A stretch of DNA of 9,889 nucleotides from Bdellovibrionales bacterium (GCA_005791855.1 SXUH01000439.1:1-9889), one strand, 5' to 3'; shown: positions 1 through 9,502, counted from the first letter of the stretch. Notes: generated from the letters alone by a model not told the origin. Translations and numbers: made by a program.

Positions 1-3000
1 CCGTCACTGTCCGATGCTCCGGAGGCGACGGTGTACTTGAAGGTCAGAGCCGAGGTCGTGCTTCCGGAAGTGTAGGTTGCGTAGGCGGTGGTGGCGCCGA
101 CGGTGAGGGCGATCCGAGGTGTGCCGACGACGACCACCGGCTTGGAGAAGTTCACCACGAGGGTCACGTCGGTGGAAGTCTTGTAGGTCGCGCTCGCGTC
201 CGGGGTCACGGAGGAGATGACGGCCGTGGTGGCGTTCACGTTCACCGCAGAGGTGTTGGGCGGCGTGAAGGTCAGCGGGCTCGCGTTGTTTCCCGCGGCG
301 TCGGCGATGGTCCCGCCGTTGAGTTCTAGAGGAGAGGCGGAGGCGATCCCGTTGTTGTCCGAGTCACCGGTGACGACGGTGTAGCGGAAGGTGAGGCTGC
401 TCGAGCCCGAGCCCGAGAGGTAGGTGGCGTGCCTGGTGGCGGCGCCGATGGTGAGAGCGATCCGCGGGGTCCCGGTGACCGTGACGGCTTCGGAGAAGGT
501 GGCGACGAAGTCGAGGTTACCGGCTTCGTAGTAGGTGGCGGCGGCGGGGCCCGCCACGCTCGAGATGGTCGGAACCGTTCCTTCGACGAGCTTCCCCGGG
601 TAGGTGGTCCCGGTGAAGGCAAGGAGGGCGTTGTCGCCGAAGTCGTCTTTGATGGTTCCGCCGTTCAGGTCCAGGTTCGGCCCGACCGTGGTGATCCCGT
701 CCGCGTCGAGGTCACCGCTTGAGACCGTGTAGCGGAAGACGAGGGAGGTGGTTCCGGAGCCGGAGACGTAGGTTGCGTACAAGGTCGAGCTTCCCACCGT
801 GAGCTGGATCCGCGGGGACCCGGTGACCACCGCGCGATCGTTGTAGAGAACTGTGAAATTTAAATTCCCGCCGACGGCGTAGGTGCCGTCCGCCGGAGCA
901 GTGACGGAGGAGAGGGCAAGGTCGATCCCGTCGACGAGCACAGCGCTGGTGTTCGGGGCGGTGAAGGTCAGGATCGCGTTGTTGTTGGTACTGTCTTTAA
1001 TGGTTCCGGAGTTAAGCTCCAGGGGACTGGTGACCGCGATCCCGTCCGCGTCCGAGTCTCCGGAGGCGACGGTGTAGCGGAACGTGAGGGCCGTCGAACC
1101 GCTTCCGGAGAGGTAGCTGGCGTAGACGGTGCTGCTTCCGATAGTGAGGGCGATCCGCGGAGCGCCGGTGACGGTCACGGCCCGGGAGAAGGTAGCGACG
1201 AAGTCGAGGTGATTTCCCGTCTTGTGGGTCGCGTTCGCGGGGGCCGAGAGGGCCGTGATGGAGGCGTTGGTTCCGTCGACGTTGATCGACGAGGTGTCCG
1301 GTGCCGTGAAGGTGAGCGGGGAGGCGTTGTTCCCGGCGGCGTCGGCGAGGGTCCCGCCGTTGAGCGAGATCGGACTTACGACGGAGATCCCGTTGGCGTC
1401 CAGGTCGCCCGGGCTCACGGTGTACCGGAACGAGAGGCTGGAGGACCCGCTGCCGGAGAAGTAGGTGGCGTAGACGGTGGAGGAACCGACGGTGAGAGAG
1501 ATCCTCGGCGCGCCGGTGACGGTGACGGCTTCGCTGGTCACGACGGTGAAGTCGACGTTGTCACCGTTGTAGTAGGTGCCGTTGGCCGGAGCGCTGACGC
1601 TCGAGATGGACGGCGAGATGGCGTCGACCAGGACCAGGGCCGTGTTCGGCGGCGTGAAGGCGAGGGGAGCGTCGTCGCCGGTGGCGTCCTTGATGGTCCC
1701 GGAGTTCAAGTCGATGGGCGAAGCGGAGGCGATCCCGGTAGTGTCTTCGTCGCCCGAGCCCACGGTGTAGCGGAAGGTGAGGGCCGTGGTTCCGGAGCCG
1801 GAGACGTAGGTGGCCTGCACGGGAGCCGCGCCGATGGTTAGGCCGATGCGGGGAGTTCCCGTGACGGTGACCGCGCTGCTGTAGGTGGCGACGAAGTCGA
1901 GGTCGTCACCGGTGTTGTACGTTCCGTTGGCCGGAGCGGTGACCGAGGAGAGGGTCGCGTCCACTCCGTCGACGAGGATCCCCGAAGTGGTGGGAAGCGT
2001 GTAACTGAGGACCGCGTTCTGAGTAAAGGAGACGTCCTGGATCGCACCGCCGTTGAGGTCAAGGGGGGAGGCGAGGACGATTCCGTCGAGGTCCATGGCC
2101 CCCGCTCCCACGGTGTAGCGGAAGGTGAGGGTGTCGGTTCCGCCGCCGGAGAGGTAGGTGGCGTAGGCGGTTCCACTGGTCAGAGTTAGCTGGATCCGCG
2201 GGATGAGGGTCACCACCACCGGATCGGTGAAGACGACGGTGAAGTCGATGTTCTGGCCCGTGGTGTACTCCGCGTTTGCCGGTGGGGTCACGCTCGAGAT
2301 GGAAAGCGGAGTTCCGACGAGGACGAGGCTCGTGTTCGGAAGGGTGAAGCCGAGGCTCGAGTTATTGGTCACTCCGTCCCGGATGGTTCCCCCGTTGAGG
2401 GCGATGGGCGAAGTCAGGACGATCCCGTTGCCGTCGAAGTCCCCGGAGGCGACGGTGTAGCGGAACTTCAGGGTCGCGGTGGTCGAGCCGGAGAGGTAGG
2501 TCGCGTACCGGGTCGTGCTTCCGATGGTGAGGGCGATCCGAGGCGATCCGGTGACCGTGACGGCTTCGGAGAAGAGGACGTCGAAGTCCAGGTTCTGCGG
2601 ATCGCTGTAGGTCCCGTTAGCGGGCGGGGTCACGGAGATGATCGCCGGTGCGGTGTTATCGACCAGGACGCCGCCGGTGCTGTTGGTGGAGAGGACGAGG
2701 GCGCTCGAGTTGAGGGCCGGATCCCGGATGGTTCCGGAGTTCAGGTCGATGGAGGCGTTGGTGGCGATCCCGTCGGCGTCGTTGTCCGCGAGGACGACGG
2801 GGTAGCGGAACCGCAGCACGCTCGTGCCGTGGCCCGAGAGGTAGGTCGCGTAGCGAGTCGTCCCGCCGACGTCGAGGACGAGCCTCGGGGTCCCGGTGAC
2901 GTTCACCGGCTCGCTGAAGGTGACGTCGTAGTCGAGGTTCTGGCCCGCGATGTAGCTGGCGCTGGCCGGGACGGTGTTCGAGACGATGGTCGGAGCGACG

Positions 3001-4400
3001 GCGTCGATCTTGAGCGACGTGGTGGTCGGCGGGGTGAAGGTGACCACGGGGGCAACCGCCGTCGCGCTCGCGAGGGTGGAGCCGTTGAGCTCGAGCGGAC
3101 TCAGGACCGCGAGGCCGTTGAGGTCCTGGTCGGTGGCCCCGACGGTGTAGCGGTAGACGAAGCTGCTGGTGCCGCTGCCGGACTGGTAGGTGGCGTACCT
3201 GGTGGCCCCGCCGACGTCGAGCTTGAGGCGCGAGGTGGTCCCGGTCGCGGTGATGTTCTCCGAGAAGACGACGGTGAGGTCGACGGTCTCTCCGAGGAGG
3301 TAGCCGTTCGGCGGGATCGATCCCGGGAGGTTGATGGAGACGATCCCCGGAGCGGTGGTGTAGACCTTCACGCCGCTTAAGCTCGGCGGGGAGAAGGTGA
3401 GGACGGCGTCGTTGGCGAGGGTGTCCCGGAGGGTCCCGCCGTTGAGCTGGGCGGGGGAGGCGAGGGCGATGCCATCGGAGTCGAGGTCGCCGCCGACGAC
3501 GGTGTAGCGGAAGACGATGGAGGAGGATCCGGAGCCGGAGAGGTAGGTCGCGTACCTCGTGGCCCCGCCGATGTTTAGGCTCAGGCGGGGAGCCCCGGTG
3601 ACGGTGACCGCCTTGTTGAAGACGAGAGTGAAGTTGAGGTTGTTCCCCAAAAGGTAGGTCGCGTTCGTCGGAGCCACCACCGAGGTGACGACCGGGTTCG
3701 CACCGGCGACGAGGACCGCGGCGGTGTTGGGAGGAGTGAAGGTCAGCGCGGAGGAGTTTCCTCCGACGTCTCTGATGGTTCCGGAGTTAAGTGCGACCGG
3801 CGACGAGACGGAGATCCCGTTCGCGTCGGCGTCGGAGGACCCGACGGTGAACCGGAAGACGAGGGCCGGGCTCCCGGAACCGGAGACGTAGGTCGCGGCC
3901 TTAGCACTCCCGCCGACGTCGAGGGTGATGGAGGGCGTCCCGGTGACGACGACGGCTTCGGAGAAGGTCGCGGTGAAGTTCAAGCTCTGGCCAAGGCCGT
4001 AGGTCGCGTTCGCCGGGGCCGTTACTGAGGTGAGCGACGGCGCCGTGGTGTCGACGAGCACGGAGGAGATCGAAGAGGCGCTGAAGGAGAGGTTACAGTC
4101 TTCGGAAGCGTTGAACTTCAAGCTCCCACCCTGGAGGTCGATGGTCGTGCCGTTCAAGGCGATCCCGTCGCTATCCGTGTCCCCGCCGGCGACGACGTAT
4201 CTAAAGACGAGGTTCTGGCTTCCGCTCCCGCTCACGTAGGTGGCGTGCTTCGTTGAAGCTCCGATGGTGAAGGTGATCCGAGGAGTTCCGGTGACCGTAA
4301 CGGCGGCAGGAAACGTGAGGGTGAAATCAAGGTTCTGGCCGGTCGAATAGGTCTTATTCAGAGCTGTTGAGAGGGAGAACCTATTGGACGAGGGCGTGTG
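1..4400 (-). repeat. Tandem array of at least 13 coding repeats, about 346 bp (about 116 aa) each
   Basis: The repeat array lies inside the giant lipoprotein gene. Anchoring on the Tyr codon of the conserved A-T-Y motif, the first bases of that codon on the minus strand are 4238, 3890, 3545, 3188, 2843, 2498, 2156, 1808, 1463, 1115, 770, 422 and 74. These correspond to codons 84, 200, 315, 434, 549, 664, 778, 894, 1009, 1125, 1240, 1356 and 1472. Spacings are 114-119 codons, mean about 116. All anchors are in the same frame, so there is no frameshift between units. The copies are diverged rather than identical, which suggests an old expansion or one under selection. The fourth unit is longest, with a small insertion before its Tyr. 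The thirteenth is cut by the window edge. Confidence 0.93.
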
Positions 4401-4487
4401 ATTAGAGACGATCTCGTTGCCGCCTTCCTGGTTCTTCACCTGACATCCAAGGGTCAGGCTGAGAATTAAGAGACTTAGGAATTTCAT
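1..4487 (-). CDS. Giant surface lipoprotein of tandem Ig-like repeats (5' part; 3' end outside window)
   Basis: The minus-strand frame from ATG at 4487 stays open to the window edge, giving 1495 codons with no stop, so the C terminus is not visible. The protein starts MKFLSLLILSLTLGCQ: one lysine, a hydrophobic stretch, then Cys15 in a lipobox-like LTLGC (Thr at -3 is slightly off consensus), so export and lipidation are likely. A short linker follows, then repeats of about 116 residues. Each reads roughly: Y-x-x-G-x-x-L-x-F, a strand ending 'EAVTVTGTPRI', 'YATYVSGSG', 'LTFRYTV', an acidic D-x-D-x-D-G loop, 'LNGGTI-D', and 'LTFTPPNT--VLVD'. This resembles bacterial Ig-like/SwmB-type beta-strand repeats of surface and adhesion proteins. 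The role (adhesin, cell-cell contact or surface filament) is inferred from architecture only. No clear Shine-Dalgarno precedes the ATG, and no better in-frame start lies nearby upstream. It is transcribed divergently from the 4644 lipoprotein gene. Confidence 0.88.
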   Translation of the reverse strand, partial: MKFLSLLILSLTLGCQVKNQEGGNEIVSNHTPSSNRFSLSTALNKTYSTGQNLDFTLTFPAAVTVTGTPRITFTIGASTKHATYVSGSGSQNLVFRYVVAGGDTDSDGIALNGTTIDLQGGSLKFNASEDCNLSFSASSISSVLVDTTAPSLTSVTAPANATYGLGQSLNFTATFSEAVVVTGTPSITLDVGGSAKAATYVSGSGSPALVFRFTVGSSDADANGISVSSPVALNSGTIRDVGGNSSALTFTPPNTAAVLVAGANPVVTSVVAPTNATYLLGNNLNFTLVFNKAVTVTGAPRLSLNIGGATRYATYLSGSGSSSIVFRYTVVGGDLDSDGIALASPAQLNGGTLRDTLANDAVLTFSPPSLSGVKVYTTAPGIVSINLPGSIPPNGYLLGETVDLTVVFSENITATGTTSRLKLDVGGATRYATYQSGSGTSSFVYRYTVGATDQDLNGLAVLSPLELNGSTLASATAVAPVVTFTPPTTTSLKIDAVAPTIVSNTVPASASYIAGQNLDYDVTFSEPVNVTGTPRLVLDVGGTTRYATYLSGHGTSVLRFRYPVVLADNDADGIATNASIDLNSGTIRDPALNSSALVLSTNSTGGVLVDNTAPAIISVTPPANGTYSDPQNLDFDVLFSEAVTVTGSPRIALTIGSTTRYATYLSGSTTATLKFRYTVASGDFDGNGIVLTSPIALNGGTIRDGVTNNSSLGFTLPNTSLVLVGTPLSISSVTPPANAEYTTGQNIDFTVVFTDPVVVTLIPRIQLTLTSGTAYATYLSGGGTDTLTFRYTVGAGAMDLDGIVLASPLDLNGGAIQDVSFTQNAVLSYTLPTTSGILVDGVDATLSSVTAPANGTYNTGDDLDFVATYSSAVTVTGTPRIGLTIGAAPVQATYVSGSGTTALTFRYTVGSGDEDTTGIASASPIDLNSGTIKDATGDDAPLAFTPPNTALVLVDAISPSISSVSAPANGTYYNGDNVDFTVVTSEAVTVTGAPRISLTVGSSTVYATYFSGSGSSSLSFRYTVSPGDLDANGISVVSPISLNGGTLADAAGNNASPLTFTAPDTSSINVDGTNASITALSAPANATHKTGNHLDFVATFSRAVTVTGAPRIALTIGSSTVYASYLSGSGSTALTFRYTVASGDSDADGIAVTSPLELNSGTIKDSTNNNAILTFTAPNTSAVLVDGIDLALSSVTAPADGTYAVGGNLNFTVLYNDRAVVTGSPRIQLTVGSSTLYATYVSGSGTTSLVFRYTVSSGDLDADGITTVGPNLDLNGGTIKDDFGDNALLAFTGTTYPGKLVEGTVPTISSVAGPAAATYYEAGNLDFVATFSEAVTVTGTPRIALTIGAATRHATYLSGSGSSSLTFRYTVVTGDSDNNGIASASPLELNGGTIADAAGNNASPLTFTPPNTSAVNVNATTAVISSVTPDASATYKTSTDVTLVVNFSKPVVVVGTPRIALTVGATTAYATYTSGSTTSALTFKYTVASGASDSD

Positions 4488-4512
4488 GTCATGTAGTCTT
4501 TTGAAAGGATTG

Positions 4513-4541
4513 TTGATGCAATTTCATCGGATAATTTTAAT
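4513..4541 (+). promoter_or_regulatory. Candidate sigma70-type promoter for the 4644/5421 gene pair
   Basis: TTGATG at 4513-4518 matches four of six -35 bases. A 17-bp spacer follows, then TTTAAT at 4536-4541, which matches five of six -10 bases. It lies upstream of the lipoprotein gene in the AT-rich divergent gap and predicts a leader of roughly 95 nt. AT-rich DNA yields such matches by chance, so this remains a candidate. Confidence 0.4.
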
Positions 4542-4570
4542 AAAAAATTAATATATTAATAGGCTGTCAA
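4541..4570 (-). promoter_or_regulatory. Candidate promoter for the repeat lipoprotein
   Basis: On the minus strand a perfect TTGACA (-35 consensus) occupies 4570-4565, followed by a very AT-rich spacer and T-rich sequence. At 17-18 bp spacing the -10 position reads only TTTTTT or TTTTTA, which is poor, so the call rests on the -35 box and location. A start near 4535 would give a leader of about 48 nt. It overlaps the region of the opposing promoter, so the two may interfere. Confidence 0.35.
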
Positions 4571-4635
4571 TTTTTCCCAAGGAATGGGATTAGGAAAATT
4601 GTGCAGGCTATGGAAATCAGGGTAGAGGAGAGATC

Positions 4636-4647
4636 ATGGGAAAATGA
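4636..4647 (+). other. Three-codon micro-ORF (Met-Gly-Lys-stop) overlapping the lipoprotein start
   Basis: The AGGAG at 4626-4630 is five bases from an ATG at 4636 but 13 bases from the ATG at 4644 that opens the lipoprotein frame. The 4636 ATG reads Met-Gly-Lys then TGA at 4645-4647, so the stop and the next start overlap as ATGA. This is the arrangement seen in translational coupling. The ribosome may load at 4636, terminate and reinitiate at 4644, or the spacing may simply be suboptimal. The sequence alone cannot decide between these. Confidence 0.35.
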
Positions 4648-5357
4648 AGATTTTTGTACTTGTAGCATTAATTTATTTAGGTGGCTGTGCTACCAAGTAC
4701 ATCATCCCGGGAAACCGTTTCATCACCCCTGAGTCCCAAGGGCAGGCCTTCCGGGGACAGATCGAGCTCCAGCAAACAAACGCCAACCAACTCACCATCG
4801 ATGTCTCGCAGAATACCATCGACCAGGGAGTGCTCTACGGAGACCTTAACCGGCTCGGCTTCCTCTTTTCCCATTCGTTCTTCGAACAGTTCGACGCCGT
4901 CTGGACCCACACGGGAAGTGGGAACTCTCTCATCGGAGGGAAGTTCCAACTCTTCGGCGCCTCCCGGACCGCGAACGGGACGGGCCACAAGCTCTCCATC
5001 GCTGCGCTGGTGGGAGGGAACGAACACGAGACGGAGGATAAGGCGGTGGAGTTCAAGCTCGGGGGGCAGGAGTTCCTGGTGGTCTACGGGTACCGCTTCA
5101 GCGAGATGCTCCTGAGCTACCTGAGCTTCTCCCGGGCGACCTACGACTTCGAGGGGCGGATCTCGAGTCCGGATCCCGCGCTGAACGGAGCCGAGCCGAA
5201 GCTCAAGACCGCGGTGAACTCCGTGGGCACGGGCCTCCAGCTGGACTTCAACTCCATCTTCGCCAAAGGCGAGCTAACCGCTCAGCAACTCCAAACCACC
5301 GATACCAAAGAGAAGATCCGCTTCGCCATCGGCTACTCCATGGGCTTCGGTTGGTAA
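4644..5357 (+). CDS. Predicted outer-membrane lipoprotein, small beta-barrel-like (237 aa)
   Basis: The N terminus MKIFVLVALIYLGGCATK has a lysine, a hydrophobic core and a good lipobox LGGC with Cys15, so a lipidated mature protein beginning C-A-T is expected. The body alternates polar and hydrophobic residues in strand-like runs and has no hydrophobic helix after the signal. It ends in an aromatic-rich strand, IRFAIGYSMGFGW, like the C-terminal signal of outer-membrane barrels. Near the mature start is 'GNRFITPESQG', a motif I associate with small envelope proteins of Bdellovibrio-like bacteria (from memory, unverified). Specific function is unknown. The ATG at 4644 was chosen because it begins the signal peptide directly and no alternative start lies upstream in frame. 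The next gene begins 63 bp downstream on the same strand, suggesting an operon. The first few codons are more AT-rich than the rest, continuing the composition of the promoter region. Confidence 0.8.
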   Translation: MKIFVLVALIYLGGCATKYIIPGNRFITPESQGQAFRGQIELQQTNANQLTIDVSQNTIDQGVLYGDLNRLGFLFSHSFFEQFDAVWTHTGSGNSLIGGKFQLFGASRTANGTGHKLSIAALVGGNEHETEDKAVEFKLGGQEFLVVYGYRFSEMLLSYLSFSRATYDFEGRISSPDPALNGAEPKLKTAVNSVGTGLQLDFNSIFAKGELTAQQLQTTDTKEKIRFAIGYSMGFGW

Positions 5358-5372
5358 GGGCTTTTTTGCCCT
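5357..5372 (+). terminator. Short hairpin after the lipoprotein stop; weak terminator at best
   Basis: AGGGC at 5357-5361 and GCCCT at 5368-5372 form a perfect 5-bp stem around a loop of six T residues, starting at the last base of the stop codon. There is no T-run after the stem, so efficient intrinsic termination is unlikely. It might attenuate transcription or stabilise mRNA between the two genes. Confidence 0.2.
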
Positions 5373-5409
5373 CTACCCTCTAGCTCCCCCCATCTTTTAC
5401 ACTATCAGC

Positions 5410-5414
5410 AGGAG
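5410..5414 (+). promoter_or_regulatory. Ribosome binding site that decides a TTG start
   Basis: A perfect AGGAG sits six bases upstream of TTG at 5421. This spacing, together with the signal peptide that begins directly at that codon, supports TTG as the start. No ATG precedes it in a usable position. Confidence 0.7.
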
Positions 5415-5420
5415 CACGTA

Positions 5421-6524
5421 TTGAGAGCCTTGCTACTGGTCGCCCTATTTAGTCCACTCTTCCTAGCGAAGCCAGCGATCGCCGCTCTTGACTTCGAAGA
5501 CGCCGCGTTCCCGGAGCTCGTGACCTCCTCCCGCGCCCTCGCCATGGGGAACGCCTACCTGTGCAAGGTGGATGACGCCTGGTCGGCGTTCTACAACCCC
5601 GCGGGCCTCGGGACGGTGAGGAAGCCCCAGCTCCACCTGTTCAACCTCCACGTGGAGGCGAGCTCCGGTCTCCTCGACGCCATCGGGGACGGGACGGCCA
5701 TCGAGATGCCGGGGAAGTACGTCAAGACCTTCGACCCCGACGAGATGCGGACGGTCCTCGCGGAGAATCAGGGGAAGCTCGCCCACTCGCGGTTCAACCT
5801 CTTTCCTAACTTCACCATCCGGGGCCTGACCCTCGGGTACCTCTACTCGCAGCGGAACCGCGCCATCATCAACGACGACGCCGCAAACCAGTTCGAGATC
5901 GCTGAGAGGAAAGACCACGGCCCCGTCATGGCATTGAACGCGTCCTTCCTCGGAGGGATCTTCAAGGTGGGGGCGTCCGCGGTTTACCTCACTCGGGCCC
6001 AGCTCTACAAGTCCTTCGGGCCCTCGGCGCCGGTCACGATCACGGATGCGGACAAGCGGTTCGGGAAGAGCCTCCAGCTCACCGCGGGTGCGAAGCTCAC
6101 CCTCCCGGCGGAGTTCCTCCCGACCTTTTCGGTGGTGCTCCGGAACGCCACGGACAGTGACTTCGGACACGCGGAGAAGGGAGGCGTCCCCGACAGCATC
6201 CCGCAGACCATCGACGTCGGCTTCTCCATCACTCCTCAGATCAGTAAGAGTTCGCGCGTGCACATGGAGGTCAACCTCCGGGACCTCGGAGACGAGTACG
6301 ACACGGACGCCACGAGACGCGCGGGCCTCGGGGTCGAGCTCGACTTCAACCGGAGGATTTTCCTCCGGGCCGGCTACGGAGACGGCTGGGGGTCGGGCGG
6401 CCTCGGGCTCCGGTCACGCACCTTCGCCCTGGATCTCACCACTTATGCCATCGACCGCTCCCTCGAGGGCCTCCGAGAAGAGGAAGACCGGCGCTGGGTA
6501 TTTTCTCTTTCCTCCGGCTTTTAA
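5421..6524 (+). CDS. PorV/FadL-like outer-membrane beta-barrel protein (367 aa, TTG start)
   Basis: A signal peptide covers residues 1-21 (MRALLLVALF...PAIA, then ALDFED), cleavable by signal peptidase I. Residues 38-64 carry the block RALAMGNAY...DDAWSAFYNPAGLG. This matches the 'RA-GMG-A-x-DDA-A-Y-NPAGL' signature near the N terminus of PorV/PorQ and FadL/OMPP1-type outer-membrane proteins. The rest alternates in amphipathic strands, for example 'FPNFTIRGLTLGYLYSQ', 'LQLTAGAKLTLP' and 'IFLRAGYGDGWGSGGLGL'. The chain ends in VFSLSSGF, with the terminal Phe typical of BAM-inserted barrels. The length fits this family. Such proteins transport hydrophobic compounds or act as outer-membrane partners in secretion; which applies here cannot be told. 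It follows the barrel-like lipoprotein gene by 63 bp, and the two products may work together. The 97-bp gap to the next gene contains a tRNA-like remnant. Confidence 0.85.
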   Translation: MRALLLVALFSPLFLAKPAIAALDFEDAAFPELVTSSRALAMGNAYLCKVDDAWSAFYNPAGLGTVRKPQLHLFNLHVEASSGLLDAIGDGTAIEMPGKYVKTFDPDEMRTVLAENQGKLAHSRFNLFPNFTIRGLTLGYLYSQRNRAIINDDAANQFEIAERKDHGPVMALNASFLGGIFKVGASAVYLTRAQLYKSFGPSAPVTITDADKRFGKSLQLTAGAKLTLPAEFLPTFSVVLRNATDSDFGHAEKGGVPDSIPQTIDVGFSITPQISKSSRVHMEVNLRDLGDEYDTDATRRAGLGVELDFNRRIFLRAGYGDGWGSGGLGLRSRTFALDLTTYAIDRSLEGLREEEDRRWVFSLSSGF

Positions 6525-6571
6525 CCTTTCCAAGAATTTCCCTTTCTGCTAATAGAACAGTTCACCCCAGA

Positions 6572-6598
6572 GAAGGTTCGAATCCTTCCGCTCGTCTC
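6572..6598 (+). pseudogene. tRNA-like 3' fragment: T-arm plus acceptor-like tail
   Basis: The sequence GAAGGTTCGAATCCTTC at 6572-6588 forms a perfect 5-bp stem around the loop TTCGAAT. This is a canonical T-arm with an exact match to the B-box consensus GGTTCGANTCC. CGCTCGT follows at 6589-6595, in the place of the 3' acceptor strand, with no encoded CCA. No complementary ACGAGCG is found in the preceding 100 bp and no convincing D-arm is present, so an intact tRNA is not supported. A CTGCTAA at 6546-6552 resembles the anticodon loop of serine tRNA (GCT), at a distance that would suit a long variable arm, but its flanks do not pair well. A decayed tRNA gene, an attachment-site half or a chance hairpin are the options. 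Confidence 0.35.
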
Positions 6599-6612
6599 AG
6601 AGTGAAACAAAC

Positions 6613-6617
6613 AGGAG
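6613..6617 (+). promoter_or_regulatory. Ribosome binding site of the radical SAM gene
   Basis: AGGAG lies four bases before the ATG at 6622. This supports that start over in-frame downstream ATGs such as the one near residue 50. Confidence 0.65.
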
Positions 6618-6621
6618 TTCT

Positions 6622-9345
<2,724 letters not shown>

Positions 9346-9354
9346 ATTTAGCTA

Positions 9355-9386
9355 GGGGAGAGTAAGTAAAACTTTCAATTCTCCCT
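9355..9386 (+). terminator. Imperfect hairpin just after the radical SAM gene
   Basis: GGGAGA at 9356-9361 pairs with TCTCCC at 9380-9385; an outer G-T pair may extend the stem. Inside it, AAGT at 9364-9367 pairs with ACTT at 9371-9374 around an AAA loop. It starts about ten bases after the stop codon, where a terminator would be expected. The missing T-run argues against simple intrinsic termination. It may be a 3'-end stabiliser, or Rho may act instead. Confidence 0.3.
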
Positions 9387-9408
9387 CCGGAGTCACAAAG
9401 TTCCCAGG

Positions 9409-9475
9409 ACATAGCAAATAGTGCAAATATGACACTATGTGGCTTATATAGTCTGACATTGATGTAAAGTGGCTT
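9409..9475. promoter_or_regulatory. Possible operator region upstream of the protease: nested dyads and a 30-bp-phased direct repeat
   Basis: ACATAG at 9409-9414 is matched by its reverse complement CTATGT at 9435-9440. Inside it, ATAGTG at 9418-9423 is matched by CACTAT at 9433-9438. The two dyads share their right half, so they are mutually exclusive as hairpins. GTGGCTT occurs at 9439-9445 and again at 9469-9475, exactly 30 bp apart, about three helical turns. The second copy overlaps the proposed -35 box. Any regulator is unknown, and short matches in AT-rich DNA can arise by chance. Confidence 0.25.
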
Positions 9476-9502
9476 GTCACTGTTTCCTACTTGAGGAATA
9501 AA
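9474..9502 (+). promoter_or_regulatory. Candidate sigma70-type promoter of the S8 protease gene
   Basis: TTGTCA at 9474-9479 matches five of six -35 bases. A 17-bp spacer is followed by AATAAA at 9497-9502, which matches four of six -10 bases. Transcription would begin near 9509, after the ATG at 9504 and about 28 nt before the ATG at 9537, so use of this promoter would favour the 9537 start. Confidence 0.4.

Noticed and set aside
429..4239. Many plus-strand open frames of 60-240 codons opposite the repeat lipoprotein
   Set aside because: They recur with the 346-bp period of the minus-strand repeats, have low-complexity composition, and lack consistent ribosome binding sites. They are antisense shadows.
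1..4400. Regularly spaced repeats as a CRISPR-like or satellite array
   Set aside because: The period is about 346 bp, always a multiple of three, with conservation strongest at protein motifs. It is a coding repeat, not a CRISPR array.
5463..6263. 266-codon minus-strand open frame opposite the PorV/FadL-like gene
   Set aside because: It has arginine- and glutamate-rich shadow composition, no domain and no ribosome binding site. The plus-strand gene has a signal peptide and family motif.
6528..6556. TTTCCA-17-TAATAG as a promoter for the radical SAM gene
   Set aside because: Only four of six and three of six bases match. It also lies inside the tRNA-like region, so the evidence is too weak to call.
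6520..6598. A complete tRNA or the 3' end of tmRNA
   Set aside because: The T-arm is perfect, but no complementary 5' acceptor strand, D-arm or well-paired anticodon stem is present, and no CCA is encoded.
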